Below, piece by piece: positions 1 through 5,270 of a DNA stretch of 5,270 bases. This DNA is from JAAYVZ01 sp035403265 (lineage in GTDB: Bacteria > Acidobacteriota > Thermoanaerobaculia > Thermoanaerobaculales > Thermoanaerobaculaceae): contig DAONEV010000305.1 in NCBI GenBank assembly GCA_035403265.1, positions 1 to 5,270 on the forward strand, given 5' to 3'. Made by a program: the position numbers and the translations under genes. A model generated the notes under the pieces. That model was not told where the DNA came from, did no database searches, and was given only the letters and a program-made list of their open reading frames with translations. Every line of letters starts with the position of its first letter. Within the stretch, counting starts at the first letter, position 1.

Positions 1-128
1 CCACCGCCGCCGGCAAACGCGATCGGCTGGACTTCGTGCGCCTGATCGCCGACCACCTGGCCGGGATGTCGGACCGCTACGCCCTCGACGACTACGAGGC
101 GTTGTACCATCCCGGCGGGAGGATCTGA
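1..128 (+). CDS. dGTPase-like HD-domain dNTP triphosphohydrolase, C-terminal end (partial)
   Basis: Only the last 41 codons are visible; the first complete codon begins at base 3 and the stop is TGA at 126-128. The peptide includes DFVRLIADHLAGMSDRYALD, then DYEALYHP. This resembles the C-terminal tail of bacterial deoxyguanosinetriphosphate triphosphohydrolase-like proteins, which often end with a 'D-x-I-A-G-M-T-D-R-[FY]-A' helix. Those enzymes hydrolyse dNTPs to the deoxynucleoside and triphosphate in the cytoplasm. The HD metal-binding motifs that would prove the family lie upstream of the window, so the call rests on this short tail alone. Its stop overlaps the rpiB start by one base (TGATG), which implies translational coupling and a shared transcript. 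It could also be another HD-domain phosphohydrolase with the same tail. That a coding sequence ends here is more certain than its name. Confidence 0.7.
   Translation, partial: TAAGKRDRLDFVRLIADHLAGMSDRYALDDYEALYHPGGRI
117..122 (+). promoter_or_regulatory. Shine-Dalgarno site for rpiB
   Basis: GGGAGG sits five bases ahead of the ATG at 128, inside the last codons of the upstream gene. It favours this ATG over the next in-frame ATG at 140, which is inside the conserved first beta strand of RpiB. Confidence 0.65.
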
Positions 129-571
129 TGCACATTCTGATGGCTTCGGATCACGCCGGGTGGGAGCTCAAGGAGCTCCTGGCGGCCCACACCCGCGATC
201 TCGGGCACGACGTCGTGGACCTCGGCACCCACGGCCCCGAGCCCGTGGACTACCCGGGCTTCGCGCACGACCTTGCGGCCCGGCTGCTGGCCGGCGAGGG
301 CGACTTCGGGGTGCTGGCGTGCGGCACCGGTATCGGCGTCTCGATTTCCGCCAATCGCCACCCGGGGGTGCGCGCTGCGCTCTGTCACGATGCCTTCACC
401 GCCCAGGCCGCGCGCCGTCACAACAACGCGAACGTCCTCTGCCTGGGCGGACGCACCACCGGTCCCGGCGTCGCTCAGCAGATCCTGGAGCTATTCCTGA
501 GCACCCCGTTCGAGGGTGGCCGCCACGCGCGCCGTGTCGCGGCCATCGAGCCAAAAGGAGAGACCTCATGA
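128..571 (+). CDS. rpiB: Ribose-5-phosphate isomerase B (RpiB/LacAB family)
   Basis: This 147-residue protein has the usual length of RpiB, a cytosolic enzyme that interconverts ribose 5-phosphate and ribulose 5-phosphate in the non-oxidative pentose phosphate pathway. The family landmarks appear in order: SDHAG at residues 7-11, DLG at 31-33, VDYP at 40-43, the phosphate/active-site loop ACGTGIGVSISANR at 64-77, and RRHNNANVLCLGGR at 96-109. By comparison with E. coli RpiB, Cys65 is the likely catalytic base, placing it in the cysteine-type group rather than the glutamate-type of mycobacteria. His98 and Asp8/His9 correspond to the other ring-opening and substrate-binding residues. The start is set by the GGGAGG site and the one-base overlap with the upstream stop. 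Its own stop overlaps the glyA start (ATGA at 568-571). The LacA/LacB isomerases belong to the same family, but the glyA and dGTPase-like neighbours and single-copy layout fit RpiB better. Confidence 0.95.
   Translation: MHILMASDHAGWELKELLAAHTRDLGHDVVDLGTHGPEPVDYPGFAHDLAARLLAGEGDFGVLACGTGIGVSISANRHPGVRAALCHDAFTAQAARRHNNANVLCLGGRTTGPGVAQQILELFLSTPFEGGRHARRVAAIEPKGETS
555..560 (+). promoter_or_regulatory. Shine-Dalgarno site for glyA
   Basis: AAGGAG lies seven bases before the ATG at 568, within the last codons of rpiB. It decides the glyA start: the glyA frame stays open far upstream, back to an ATG at 160, but that part runs antiparallel to no known family and overlaps rpiB in another frame. 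Confidence 0.75.
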
Positions 572-1845
572 ACCAGGTTGAACGCAAGATCTACTTTGCC
601 CGGCAGGAAGAGATCGTCGCCGCCACCGATCCGGAGGTGGCCGCGGCGCTGCGCGCCGAGCGAGGGCGCGAGAACGAGGGGCTGGAGCTCATCGCCTCGG
701 AGAACTTCGTGTCCCCGGCCGTCCTCGCCGCCATGGGCTCGGTGATGACCAACAAGTACGCCGAGGGCTACCCGGCCAAGCGGTACTACGGCGGCTGCGA
801 GTTCGTGGACGTCGCCGAGGAGCTGGCGCGCAACCGCGCCAAGCAGCTCTTCGGCTGCGACCACGTCAACGTCCAGCCCCACTCCGGCGCTCAGGCCAAC
901 ATGTCGGTCTACCTGGCGATGCTGCAGCCGGGCGACGTCATGCTGGGTATGGACCTCTCCCACGGCGGCCACCTCACCCACGGCCACCCGCTCAACTACT
1001 CCGGCAAGACGTTCCAGGTCGTCCCCTACGGCGTCAGCCGGGAGACCGAGACGATCGACTACGACGCCCTGCGCGAGCTGGCCCGCGCCCACAAGCCCAA
1101 GCTCATCGTCTGCGGCGCCTCGGCCTACCCGCGCATCATCGACTTCGCGACCATCGCCGAGATCTCCCGCGAGGTCGGCTCGATGGTCATGGCCGACATC
1201 GCCCACATCGCCGGCCCGGTGGCGGTCGGGATGCACCCCTCGCCGGTGCCCCACTGCGAGTTCGTCACCACCACCACCCACAAGACCCTGCGCGGCCCCC
1301 GCGGCGGCATGATCATGTGCAAGGCCCAGTTCGCGGAGGCGATCGACAAGGCGGTCTTCCCGGGCGTGCAGGGCGGTCCGCTCATGCACGTCATCGCCGC
1401 CAAGGCCGTGGCGTTCGCCGAAGCGTTGTCCCCGGACTACAAGGACTACATCGCACGTGTCCTCGCCAACGCCCGCGCGCTCTGCGCCGAGCTGCAGGCG
1501 CGCGGCTGGAACATGGTCTCCGGCGGCACCGACAACCACCTCATGCTCCTGAACCTGGGCGCCGACGGCATCTCCGGCAAGAAGGGCGAGGACCGCCTCG
1601 GCAAGGCCGGCATCACGGTCAACAAGAACACCGTGCCGTTCGACACCCGCAAGCCGTACATCGGCTCCGGCATCCGCATCGGCACCCCGGCCGTGACGAC
1701 GCGCGGCATGGGCATCCCCGAGATGAAGCTGATCGCCGCCTTCATCGACCGCGTGCTACGCAGCGAGGACGAGGCCGTGTGGGCGCAGGTCCGCCGCGAA
1801 GTCGAGGAGCTGACGAGGGCGTTCCCGCTGTACGGGGATATCTGA
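568..1845 (+). CDS. glyA: Serine hydroxymethyltransferase
   Basis: This 425-residue, PLP-dependent cytosolic enzyme transfers the serine hydroxymethyl group to tetrahydrofolate, giving glycine and 5,10-methylene-THF. That product feeds purine, thymidylate and methionine synthesis. The length is normal for bacterial GlyA (about 415-430). Family blocks in order are ELIASENFVSPAVL near residue 38, NKYAEGYPAKRYYGG, the cofactor-side PHSGAQANM, DLSHGGHLTHG, the ADIAHIAG block with Asp210 and His213, the Schiff-base motif TTTTHKTLRGPRGG with Lys239, VFPGVQGGP, NKNTVPFD and SGIRIGTPAVTTRGM with Arg370. Asp210, His213 and Lys239 match E. coli Asp200, His203 and Lys229 with a constant offset of ten. 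The ATG at 568 gives the family's N-terminus, has a strong ribosome site and overlaps the rpiB stop by four bases (ATGA). A hairpin terminator follows 41-69 bases after the stop. No truncation or missing key residue is seen. Confidence 0.98.
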   Translation: MNQVERKIYFARQEEIVAATDPEVAAALRAERGRENEGLELIASENFVSPAVLAAMGSVMTNKYAEGYPAKRYYGGCEFVDVAEELARNRAKQLFGCDHVNVQPHSGAQANMSVYLAMLQPGDVMLGMDLSHGGHLTHGHPLNYSGKTFQVVPYGVSRETETIDYDALRELARAHKPKLIVCGASAYPRIIDFATIAEISREVGSMVMADIAHIAGPVAVGMHPSPVPHCEFVTTTTHKTLRGPRGGMIMCKAQFAEAIDKAVFPGVQGGPLMHVIAAKAVAFAEALSPDYKDYIARVLANARALCAELQARGWNMVSGGTDNHLMLLNLGADGISGKKGEDRLGKAGITVNKNTVPFDTRKPYIGSGIRIGTPAVTTRGMGIPEMKLIAAFIDRVLRSEDEAVWAQVRREVEELTRAFPLYGDI

Positions 1846-1867
1846 GCCACCGCCCGCCCGGTCGGAT

Positions 1868-1881
1868 GTCGAGAGTCGAGA
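1868..1881. repeat. Tandem heptamer GTCGAGA x2
   Basis: Two head-to-tail copies of GTCGAGA, followed by a partial third copy (GT), lie between the glyA stop and the terminator hairpin. The repeat is too short to assign a role and may be chance or slippage. Confidence 0.5.
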
Positions 1882-1885
1882 GTTG

Positions 1886-1914
1886 GAGGCCCCCACCCAG
1901 GCGGTGGGGGCTTT
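1886..1914 (+). terminator. Rho-independent terminator after glyA
   Basis: A perfect 9-bp GC-rich stem, GCCCCCACC at 1889-1897 with GGTGGGGGC at 1903-1911, closes a 5-base loop (CAGGC) and is followed directly by TTT. The stem can be extended at its base through G-T, A-T and G-T pairs at 1886-1888 with 1912-1914. The T run is short (TTTCGATT), so termination may be imperfect. On the opposite strand the hairpin is followed by CTCCAAC with no T run, so it reads as a terminator for the + strand dGTPase-like/rpiB/glyA transcript and not clearly for aroC. Confidence 0.75.
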
Positions 1915-2099
1915 CGATTCCCTGGTGACCGCCTTGGTTCCTTCCAAGCTGCGCCCGCCCACCAAACGCTCGCCTGATGCCGAGCCTGGCGCGGCACAAC
2001 GGAAGAGGGCTCCGTGGAGCTCGACCACCTCTGTCAGGCGAGGGATTCGACGCGAGGGGCGACGCTGTGTTCAGGTCACATGCAAGACGCGGGGTCGAG
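1915..2099. other. Convergent intergenic gap with inverted repeats, no gene seen
   Basis: No supportable coding region lies between the glyA terminator and the aroC stop. The open frames crossing this stretch run on into aroC on the wrong strand and show no family motif. The gap holds a 9-bp inverted repeat (CTCGCCTGA at 1969-1977, TCAGGCGAG at 2034-2042) enclosing smaller hairpins, and a separate hairpin at 2064-2083 with a TGTG/CACA core and one bulged base. No hairpin with a T run suitable for ending the aroC transcript on the - strand was found. Confidence 0.6.
1969..2042. repeat. Branched inverted-repeat structure of unknown role
   Basis: A perfect 9-bp closing stem (1969-1977 with 2034-2042) encloses three short potential hairpins: TGCCG/CGGCA (1978-1982 with 1992-1996), CGGA/TCCG (2000-2003 with 2011-2014) and TGG/CCA (2015-2017 with 2025-2027). 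Together they could fold as a cloverleaf-like shape on either strand. It lacks tRNA hallmarks: there is no proper T-loop, no anticodon-stem layout and no 7-bp acceptor followed by a T arm. In GC-rich DNA a 9-bp inverted repeat can arise by chance, so the pairing is certain but its function is not. Confidence 0.4.
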
Positions 2100-3245
2100 T
2101 CAGCCGCCCGTTCGCGGGCCCTGGAGCCCGGACTGCTGGCCGGGCACGAGCGGGGCCCCCGCGCGGGCGCGCAGCCAGTGGTCAGCGAGGACGATGGCGA
2201 CCATCGCCTCGGCGACGGGGACGAAGCGCGGCAGCAGGCAGGGGTCGTGGCGGCCCTTTACGCACAGGGTGGTTGGCATGCCGTCCCGGGTCACGGTGGC
2301 CTGCTCGCGGGCGATGCTGGAGGCCGGCTTGACGGCGGCGCGGAGGACGATCGGCATCCCGGTGGAAATCCCACCCAGGATGCCGCCGTGGCGGTTGGTC
2401 GCGGTGCGGGGCGGGCTCGCCGAGATCCAGGCGTCGTTGCACTCGCTGCCGCGCAGCGTCGCGCAGCCGAAGCCGACGCCGAGTTCCACGCCCGTCACCG
2501 CCGGGATCGACAGCAGCGCCTTGCCGAGGTCGGCCTTGAGCTTGTCGAAGACCGGCTCGCCGAGGCCCGGGGGCACGCCGGTGGCGACGATCTCGGCAAC
2601 GCCGCCGATCGAGTCCTGGTCCCGGCGCACCCGGTCGATGCGCGCCACCATGGCCGCGGCGGCCGCCGGGTCCGGGCAGCGCACCGGGTTCGTGCTGCCG
2701 TCCGGCAGCATCTCGACTTGCTCCGGCGTCACGGCAGCCGGGTCCCCAATCTCGGCCACGACGTCCCCGACCTGCAGGACGTAGCCCACCACCCGGCACC
2801 CGAAGGTGGCCAGAAGCTGCTTCGCCACCGCGCCGGCCGCGACCCTGGACACGGTCTCCCGGGCCGAAGCACGGCCGCCGCCTCGGTGGTCGCGGATCCC
2901 ATACTTGAGCTCGTAAGTGGCGTCGGCGTGACCCGGGCGCCAGGCCTCCGCCAGCTCGTCGTAGTCGGCGCTGCGGGCGTCGTGGTTGCGCACCAGGATG
3001 GCGATCGGGGCGCCGGTGGTGCGTGCCTCGAAAAGCCCCGCGAGAACCTCGGGCTCGTCGCCCTCCTGCCGCTGGCTGACGAGACGGCTCTGGCCCGGAC
3101 GGCGCCGGCGCAGCTCGGCTCGCAGGTGGTCGAGGTCCAGCACCAGCCCGGCCGGCACACCGTCGATGATCACCACATTGCCCGGGCCGTGGCTCTCGCC
3201 GGCAGTGGTGACTCGGAACACGGTGCCGAAGGTGTTGCCTGCCAT
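2100..3245 (-). CDS. aroC: Chorismate synthase
   Basis: This cytosolic enzyme removes phosphate from 5-enolpyruvylshikimate-3-phosphate to give chorismate, using reduced FMN without net redox change. It is the last step of the shikimate pathway to aromatic amino acids and folate. From the chosen start the protein has 381 residues, within the family range. It opens MAGNTFGTVFRVTTAGESHG, almost the E. coli N-terminus, with the conserved His19. RRRPGQSRLVSQRQEGDEPE and LFEARTTGAPI follow, then RPGHADATYELKYGIRDHRG with His106, and GGGRASARET, the second family signature. GRHDPCLLPRFVPVAEAM near the C-terminus is the third. An in-frame ATG nine bases upstream (3252-3254) would add MVG. I prefer 3245 because it reproduces the family N-terminus, but neither start has a clear Shine-Dalgarno site. 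It follows the FAD-subunit gene closely on the same strand and converges on glyA. The C-terminal ~20 residues after the ADHWLRARA helix are a variable tail. Confidence 0.97.
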   Translation of the reverse strand: MAGNTFGTVFRVTTAGESHGPGNVVIIDGVPAGLVLDLDHLRAELRRRRPGQSRLVSQRQEGDEPEVLAGLFEARTTGAPIAILVRNHDARSADYDELAEAWRPGHADATYELKYGIRDHRGGGRASARETVSRVAAGAVAKQLLATFGCRVVGYVLQVGDVVAEIGDPAAVTPEQVEMLPDGSTNPVRCPDPAAAAAMVARIDRVRRDQDSIGGVAEIVATGVPPGLGEPVFDKLKADLGKALLSIPAVTGVELGVGFGCATLRGSECNDAWISASPPRTATNRHGGILGGISTGMPIVLRAAVKPASSIAREQATVTRDGMPTTLCVKGRHDPCLLPRFVPVAEAMVAIVLADHWLRARAGAPLVPGQQSGLQGPRTGG

Positions 3246-3282
3246 GCCGACCATTATGCCCGGGTCGGTACTGCCGTGGCGA

Positions 3283-4260
3283 TCATCCCCGCGCCAGGCG
3301 CTCCAGCTCCTCGCTCAGCAGGCCCCCGAGCATCTCGACCTTGTAGGCGTTCTTGGCGAGCGGCTCGGCGCCCACTCGGCCCGCCACCACGGCCGCGGCG
3401 ATGGTAGAGGCGTCGAGAGACCTGCCGGTGAGAGCCGCTTCGATCCCCGAATGCCGCCACGGCACCATTGCCACGCCGGAAAGGAATACCCTCGCCTGCA
3501 TGACGACATCGGCTTCGAGGCGCAGCGCCAGGGCCACCCCGACGAGGGCGAAGTCCCAGACGGCGCGCGCCCGCACCTTACGGTACGAGGAGCGCAGGCC
3601 AGCCGCGGCCGGCGGCAGGATGACCTCCGTGACGATCTCCCCGGGTGCCAGGACGGTCTCCTTTTGCGGATCCTTCGAGGCTGGCACGAAGAGCTGCTCG
3701 ACCGGAATCGCCCGGGTGCCGCCCGCGCCGGCGATGCGCACGGTGGCGCCGAGCGCCGCCAGCGCCGGGGCGGTGTCCGACGGGTGCACGGCGAAGCACC
3801 GGTCGCCGCCGAAGATGGCGTGGCCCTGGTTCTCCCCCTCGGCGGCGTAGCACATCTCGCCACCCTTGCGCAGACAGTGAAAATCGCCGCGGTAGTACCA
3901 GCAGCGCGGCTTCTGGCAGAGGTTGCCGCCGATCGTGCCCTGGTTACGGAGCTGGGGGCTCGCCACCTGGGACGCGGCCTCCGCCAGGCCGGCGTAGCGC
4001 GCCCGGACCGTGGGGTCGGCGGCCACCTCGGCGATGGTTGTCAGCGCCCCGATATGGAGACCGCCGTCCTTGGCCGGCTTGAGACCGCGCAGCGCTGACA
4101 ACCCGGTGATGCTCACCACGGTCTCGGCGCCGAGCACCTCGTCCCGCAGGCATCCCAGCAGGTCGGTACCTCCGGCGTGGATGCGGGCACCGTACCGGCC
4201 GGCCTGCCGGATCGCGTCGCCGAGGGTCGTGGGGCGGGCGTAGCTGAAGGCGGAAGGCAT
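3283..4260 (-). CDS. Xanthine dehydrogenase-family FAD-binding subunit, PaoB/HcrB-like with probable [4Fe-4S] insertion
   Basis: This 325-residue protein is the medium (FAD) subunit of a molybdenum hydroxylase, passing electrons from the iron-sulfur subunit to FAD. The FAD pyrophosphate motifs are IHAGGTDLL at residues 27-35 and NQGTIGGNLCQ at 106-116, in the PCMH/VAO-type fold, and a CO dehydrogenase flavoprotein-like C-terminal domain follows. Between them, residues 115-155 form a cysteine-rich insertion, with PRCWYYRGDFHCLRKGGEMC then FGGDRCFAVHPSD. Cys120, Cys129, Cys137 and Cys155 (plus Cys115) are candidate ligands. Known relatives with such an insertion, E. coli PaoB and the 4-hydroxybenzoyl-CoA reductase beta subunit, hold an extra [4Fe-4S] cluster there. 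The substrate cannot be told from this subunit. It starts 3 bp after the Mo-subunit stop behind a strong ribosome site, so the two are surely co-expressed. No twin-arginine or other signal peptide is seen at its N-terminus. Confidence 0.93.
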   Translation of the reverse strand: MPSAFSYARPTTLGDAIRQAGRYGARIHAGGTDLLGCLRDEVLGAETVVSITGLSALRGLKPAKDGGLHIGALTTIAEVAADPTVRARYAGLAEAASQVASPQLRNQGTIGGNLCQKPRCWYYRGDFHCLRKGGEMCYAAEGENQGHAIFGGDRCFAVHPSDTAPALAALGATVRIAGAGGTRAIPVEQLFVPASKDPQKETVLAPGEIVTEVILPPAAAGLRSSYRKVRARAVWDFALVGVALALRLEADVVMQARVFLSGVAMVPWRHSGIEAALTGRSLDASTIAAAVVAGRVGAEPLAKNAYKVEMLGGLLSEELERLARG

Positions 4261-4263
4261 GGC

Positions 4264-5270
4264 TCAACCCTCCTTCCGGGCCGTGGCCAGGAGCGGCAGG
4301 AGGCGGGCCGGACTGATCGGGCTGTCGGTCACTCGCACCCCGGTGGCGGCAAACACGGCGTTGGCGACGGCCGCCGCCGTGGGGATCGTGACCGGCTCTC
4401 CGAGGCCCTTGGCGCCGGCCGAGTTGGCGCGCACATCCGGCACCTCCACCGGCAGCGAGGCGATGTCGGTGGGTACGTCCAGCATGGTCGGGAGCTTGTA
4501 GTCGTGCAGGTTGCCCGAGACGAGCTTGCCGGTCTGGGCGCCGTCCAGCACCCGCGCCTCGGTGAGGGCGAGGCCGATGCCCATCGTGATGCCGCCGATG
4601 ACCTGACTGTCGTAGGTGAGCCGGTTCATGACCCGCCCCGAGTCCTGGGCGGCCAGGAAGCGCAGCACGCGCACCTCCCCGGTCCGGGTGTTGACCTCCA
4701 CCTCGCAGAACTGGGCCGCGAACGGGCAGATCGCGAGGTCTTCCGGGTTGGGGGCGCGCGTGCCGACACCGACGATCACGCCGCGCCGCCGCAGCCCCCC
4801 CAGCTCGAAGAACGGCTTCTTCAACGCGGGGTCCTTGAGACTGACCACGGCGCCGTCCTGCAGTCGCAGATCGGCGACGGGGACCTTCAGCTCCTCCGCC
4901 GCGAGCTCCAGGACCTGGCGCTTCACCTCGAGCGCGGCGGCGCGAGTGGCGGGCGCCTCGGTGGGCACGGTCTTCGAGCCGCCCGAGGCCGTGGCGTACT
5001 GGGTTGTGCCGGTGTCGGCGTGCTCCACCTGGATGCGGTCGAGGGGCACCGCCAGCTCCTCGGCCACCACCATGGCCATGACGGTCTTGGTGCCGGTGCC
5101 AATGTCGGAGGCGCCCATGTTGAGGTTCGCCGAGCCATCGGCGAAGAGCTTGAGAATGACCGTGGACGGCGGCCCTCCGGCGCCGGCGACCCAGGTGCCG
5201 GCCGCCATGCCGACCCCCCGCTTCAGCGGCCCCTTGTCGGGCGTTTGGCGTCGCGCCGCGTCCCAACCGA
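4264..5270 (-). CDS. Xanthine dehydrogenase-family molybdopterin-binding subunit, C-terminal part (partial)
   Basis: The frame is open to the window edge (first complete codon ends at 5268), so the ATG at 5208 is internal, not the start. The residues before it (GWDAARRQTPDKGPLKRGVG, leading into MAAGTWVAGAGGPP) fit the family's 'GxGxAxGxW' region. About 335 residues are visible, less than half of the usual 730-780. Visible molybdopterin-domain motifs are NMGASDIGTGTKTVMAMVVAEEL near residue 50, TASGGSKT at 93-100, QDSGRVMNRLTYDSQVIGGI and ANSAGAKGLGEP. In the last, Glu291 (codon 4396-4398) matches the catalytic glutamate of this family, which activates the Mo-bound water. The enzyme hydroxylates an aldehyde, purine or N-heterocycle at a Mo-cytosine or Mo-pterin cofactor. 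The substrate-specific loop lies outside the window, so the substrate is open. The gene ends 3 bp before the FAD subunit, its partner. Confidence 0.93.
   Translation of the reverse strand, partial: GWDAARRQTPDKGPLKRGVGMAAGTWVAGAGGPPSTVILKLFADGSANLNMGASDIGTGTKTVMAMVVAEELAVPLDRIQVEHADTGTTQYATASGGSKTVPTEAPATRAAALEVKRQVLELAAEELKVPVADLRLQDGAVVSLKDPALKKPFFELGGLRRRGVIVGVGTRAPNPEDLAICPFAAQFCEVEVNTRTGEVRVLRFLAAQDSGRVMNRLTYDSQVIGGITMGIGLALTEARVLDGAQTGKLVSGNLHDYKLPTMLDVPTDIASLPVEVPDVRANSAGAKGLGEPVTIPTAAAVANAVFAATGVRVTDSPISPARLLPLLATARKEG
4268..4275 (-). promoter_or_regulatory. Shine-Dalgarno site for the FAD subunit gene
   Basis: On the - strand AAGGAGGG lies seven bases before the ATG at 4260, inside the last codons of the Mo-subunit gene. 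It is the strongest ribosome site in the window; it fixes the start and points to balanced expression of the two subunits. Confidence 0.75.

Noticed and set aside
160..567. Upstream extension of the glyA frame over rpiB
   Set aside because: The added 136 residues are arginine- and proline-rich, overlap rpiB in another frame, and lack any match to GlyA. The ATG at 568 with AAGGAG gives the normal N-terminus.
475..1539. Long open frame of 354 codons on the - strand opposite glyA and the end of rpiB
   Set aside because: It lies fully antisense to genes with clear family motifs, has a low-complexity composition rich in V, G, D and A, and shows no recognised domain. It is a by-product of GC-rich codon use.
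1969..2060. Possible tRNA or tRNA fragment (cloverleaf-like folding and a TCGAATCCC string on the - strand)
   Set aside because: The T-loop would be one base short, there is no matching T-stem or 7-bp acceptor arm, and no anticodon arm in the right place on either strand.
2064..2083. Hairpin with TGTG/CACA core as terminator for aroC
   Set aside because: The stem is short with a bulge and no T run follows on the - strand, so it does not qualify as a rho-independent terminator.
1977..3407. 476-codon open frame on the + strand across aroC
   Set aside because: It is antisense to aroC, whose signatures are complete on the - strand. The product shows no domain and has typical shadow composition.
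5206..5208. ATG at 5208 as start of the Mo-subunit
   Set aside because: The frame stays open to the window edge and the upstream residues fit the family, so this Met is internal and the gene is cut by the window.
3944..5266. 440-codon open frame on the - strand overlapping the Mo-subunit
   Set aside because: It is in a different frame from the Mo-subunit, whose motifs are continuous. The predicted product is rich in R, G, H and A with no motif.

Overview
This is a GC-rich bacterial window (roughly two thirds or more G+C by eye) with two convergent gene groups. Genes are tightly packed, start and stop codons overlap, and GC-ending codons dominate. I see no mobile element, CRISPR array, rRNA or tRNA gene. 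The host cannot be fixed from the sequence. The gene content and composition would suit a GC-rich soil or subsurface lineage such as NC10/Rokubacteria-like or Desulfobacterota-like bacteria, but that is inference only.

Left group, + strand (1-1845): the C-terminal end of a probable HD-domain dNTP triphosphohydrolase (dGTPase-like), then rpiB (ribose-5-phosphate isomerase B), then glyA (serine hydroxymethyltransferase). The three are joined by TGATG and ATGA stop/start overlaps, so they look like one translationally coupled operon linking dNTP turnover, pentose phosphates and one-carbon/glycine metabolism. A hairpin with a short T run just after glyA (1886-1914) probably ends this transcript.

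Middle (1846-2099): a 254-bp non-coding gap between converging genes. It holds the glyA terminator, a tandem heptamer, and a set of inverted repeats at 1969-2042 that could fold into a branched structure of unknown meaning.

Right group, - strand (5270 down to 2100): the C-terminal part of a xanthine dehydrogenase-family molybdopterin-binding subunit, then its FAD-binding subunit after a 3-bp gap, then aroC (chorismate synthase) after a further short gap (28 or 37 bp depending on the aroC start). The FAD subunit carries the cysteine-rich insertion seen in PaoB/HcrB-type proteins, which suggests an extra [4Fe-4S] cluster. The Mo and FAD subunits should be parts of one molybdenum hydroxylase whose [2Fe-2S] subunit is not in view. 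aroC makes chorismate, the last step of the shikimate pathway; its place behind Mo-hydroxylase genes is probably incidental co-transcription.

No promoter is expected inside the window, because both transcripts start outside it, and I found none that I could support. I did not find a convincing new biological system. The best leads are the [4Fe-4S]-type Mo hydroxylase of unknown substrate, the aroC context, and the structured intergenic gap.
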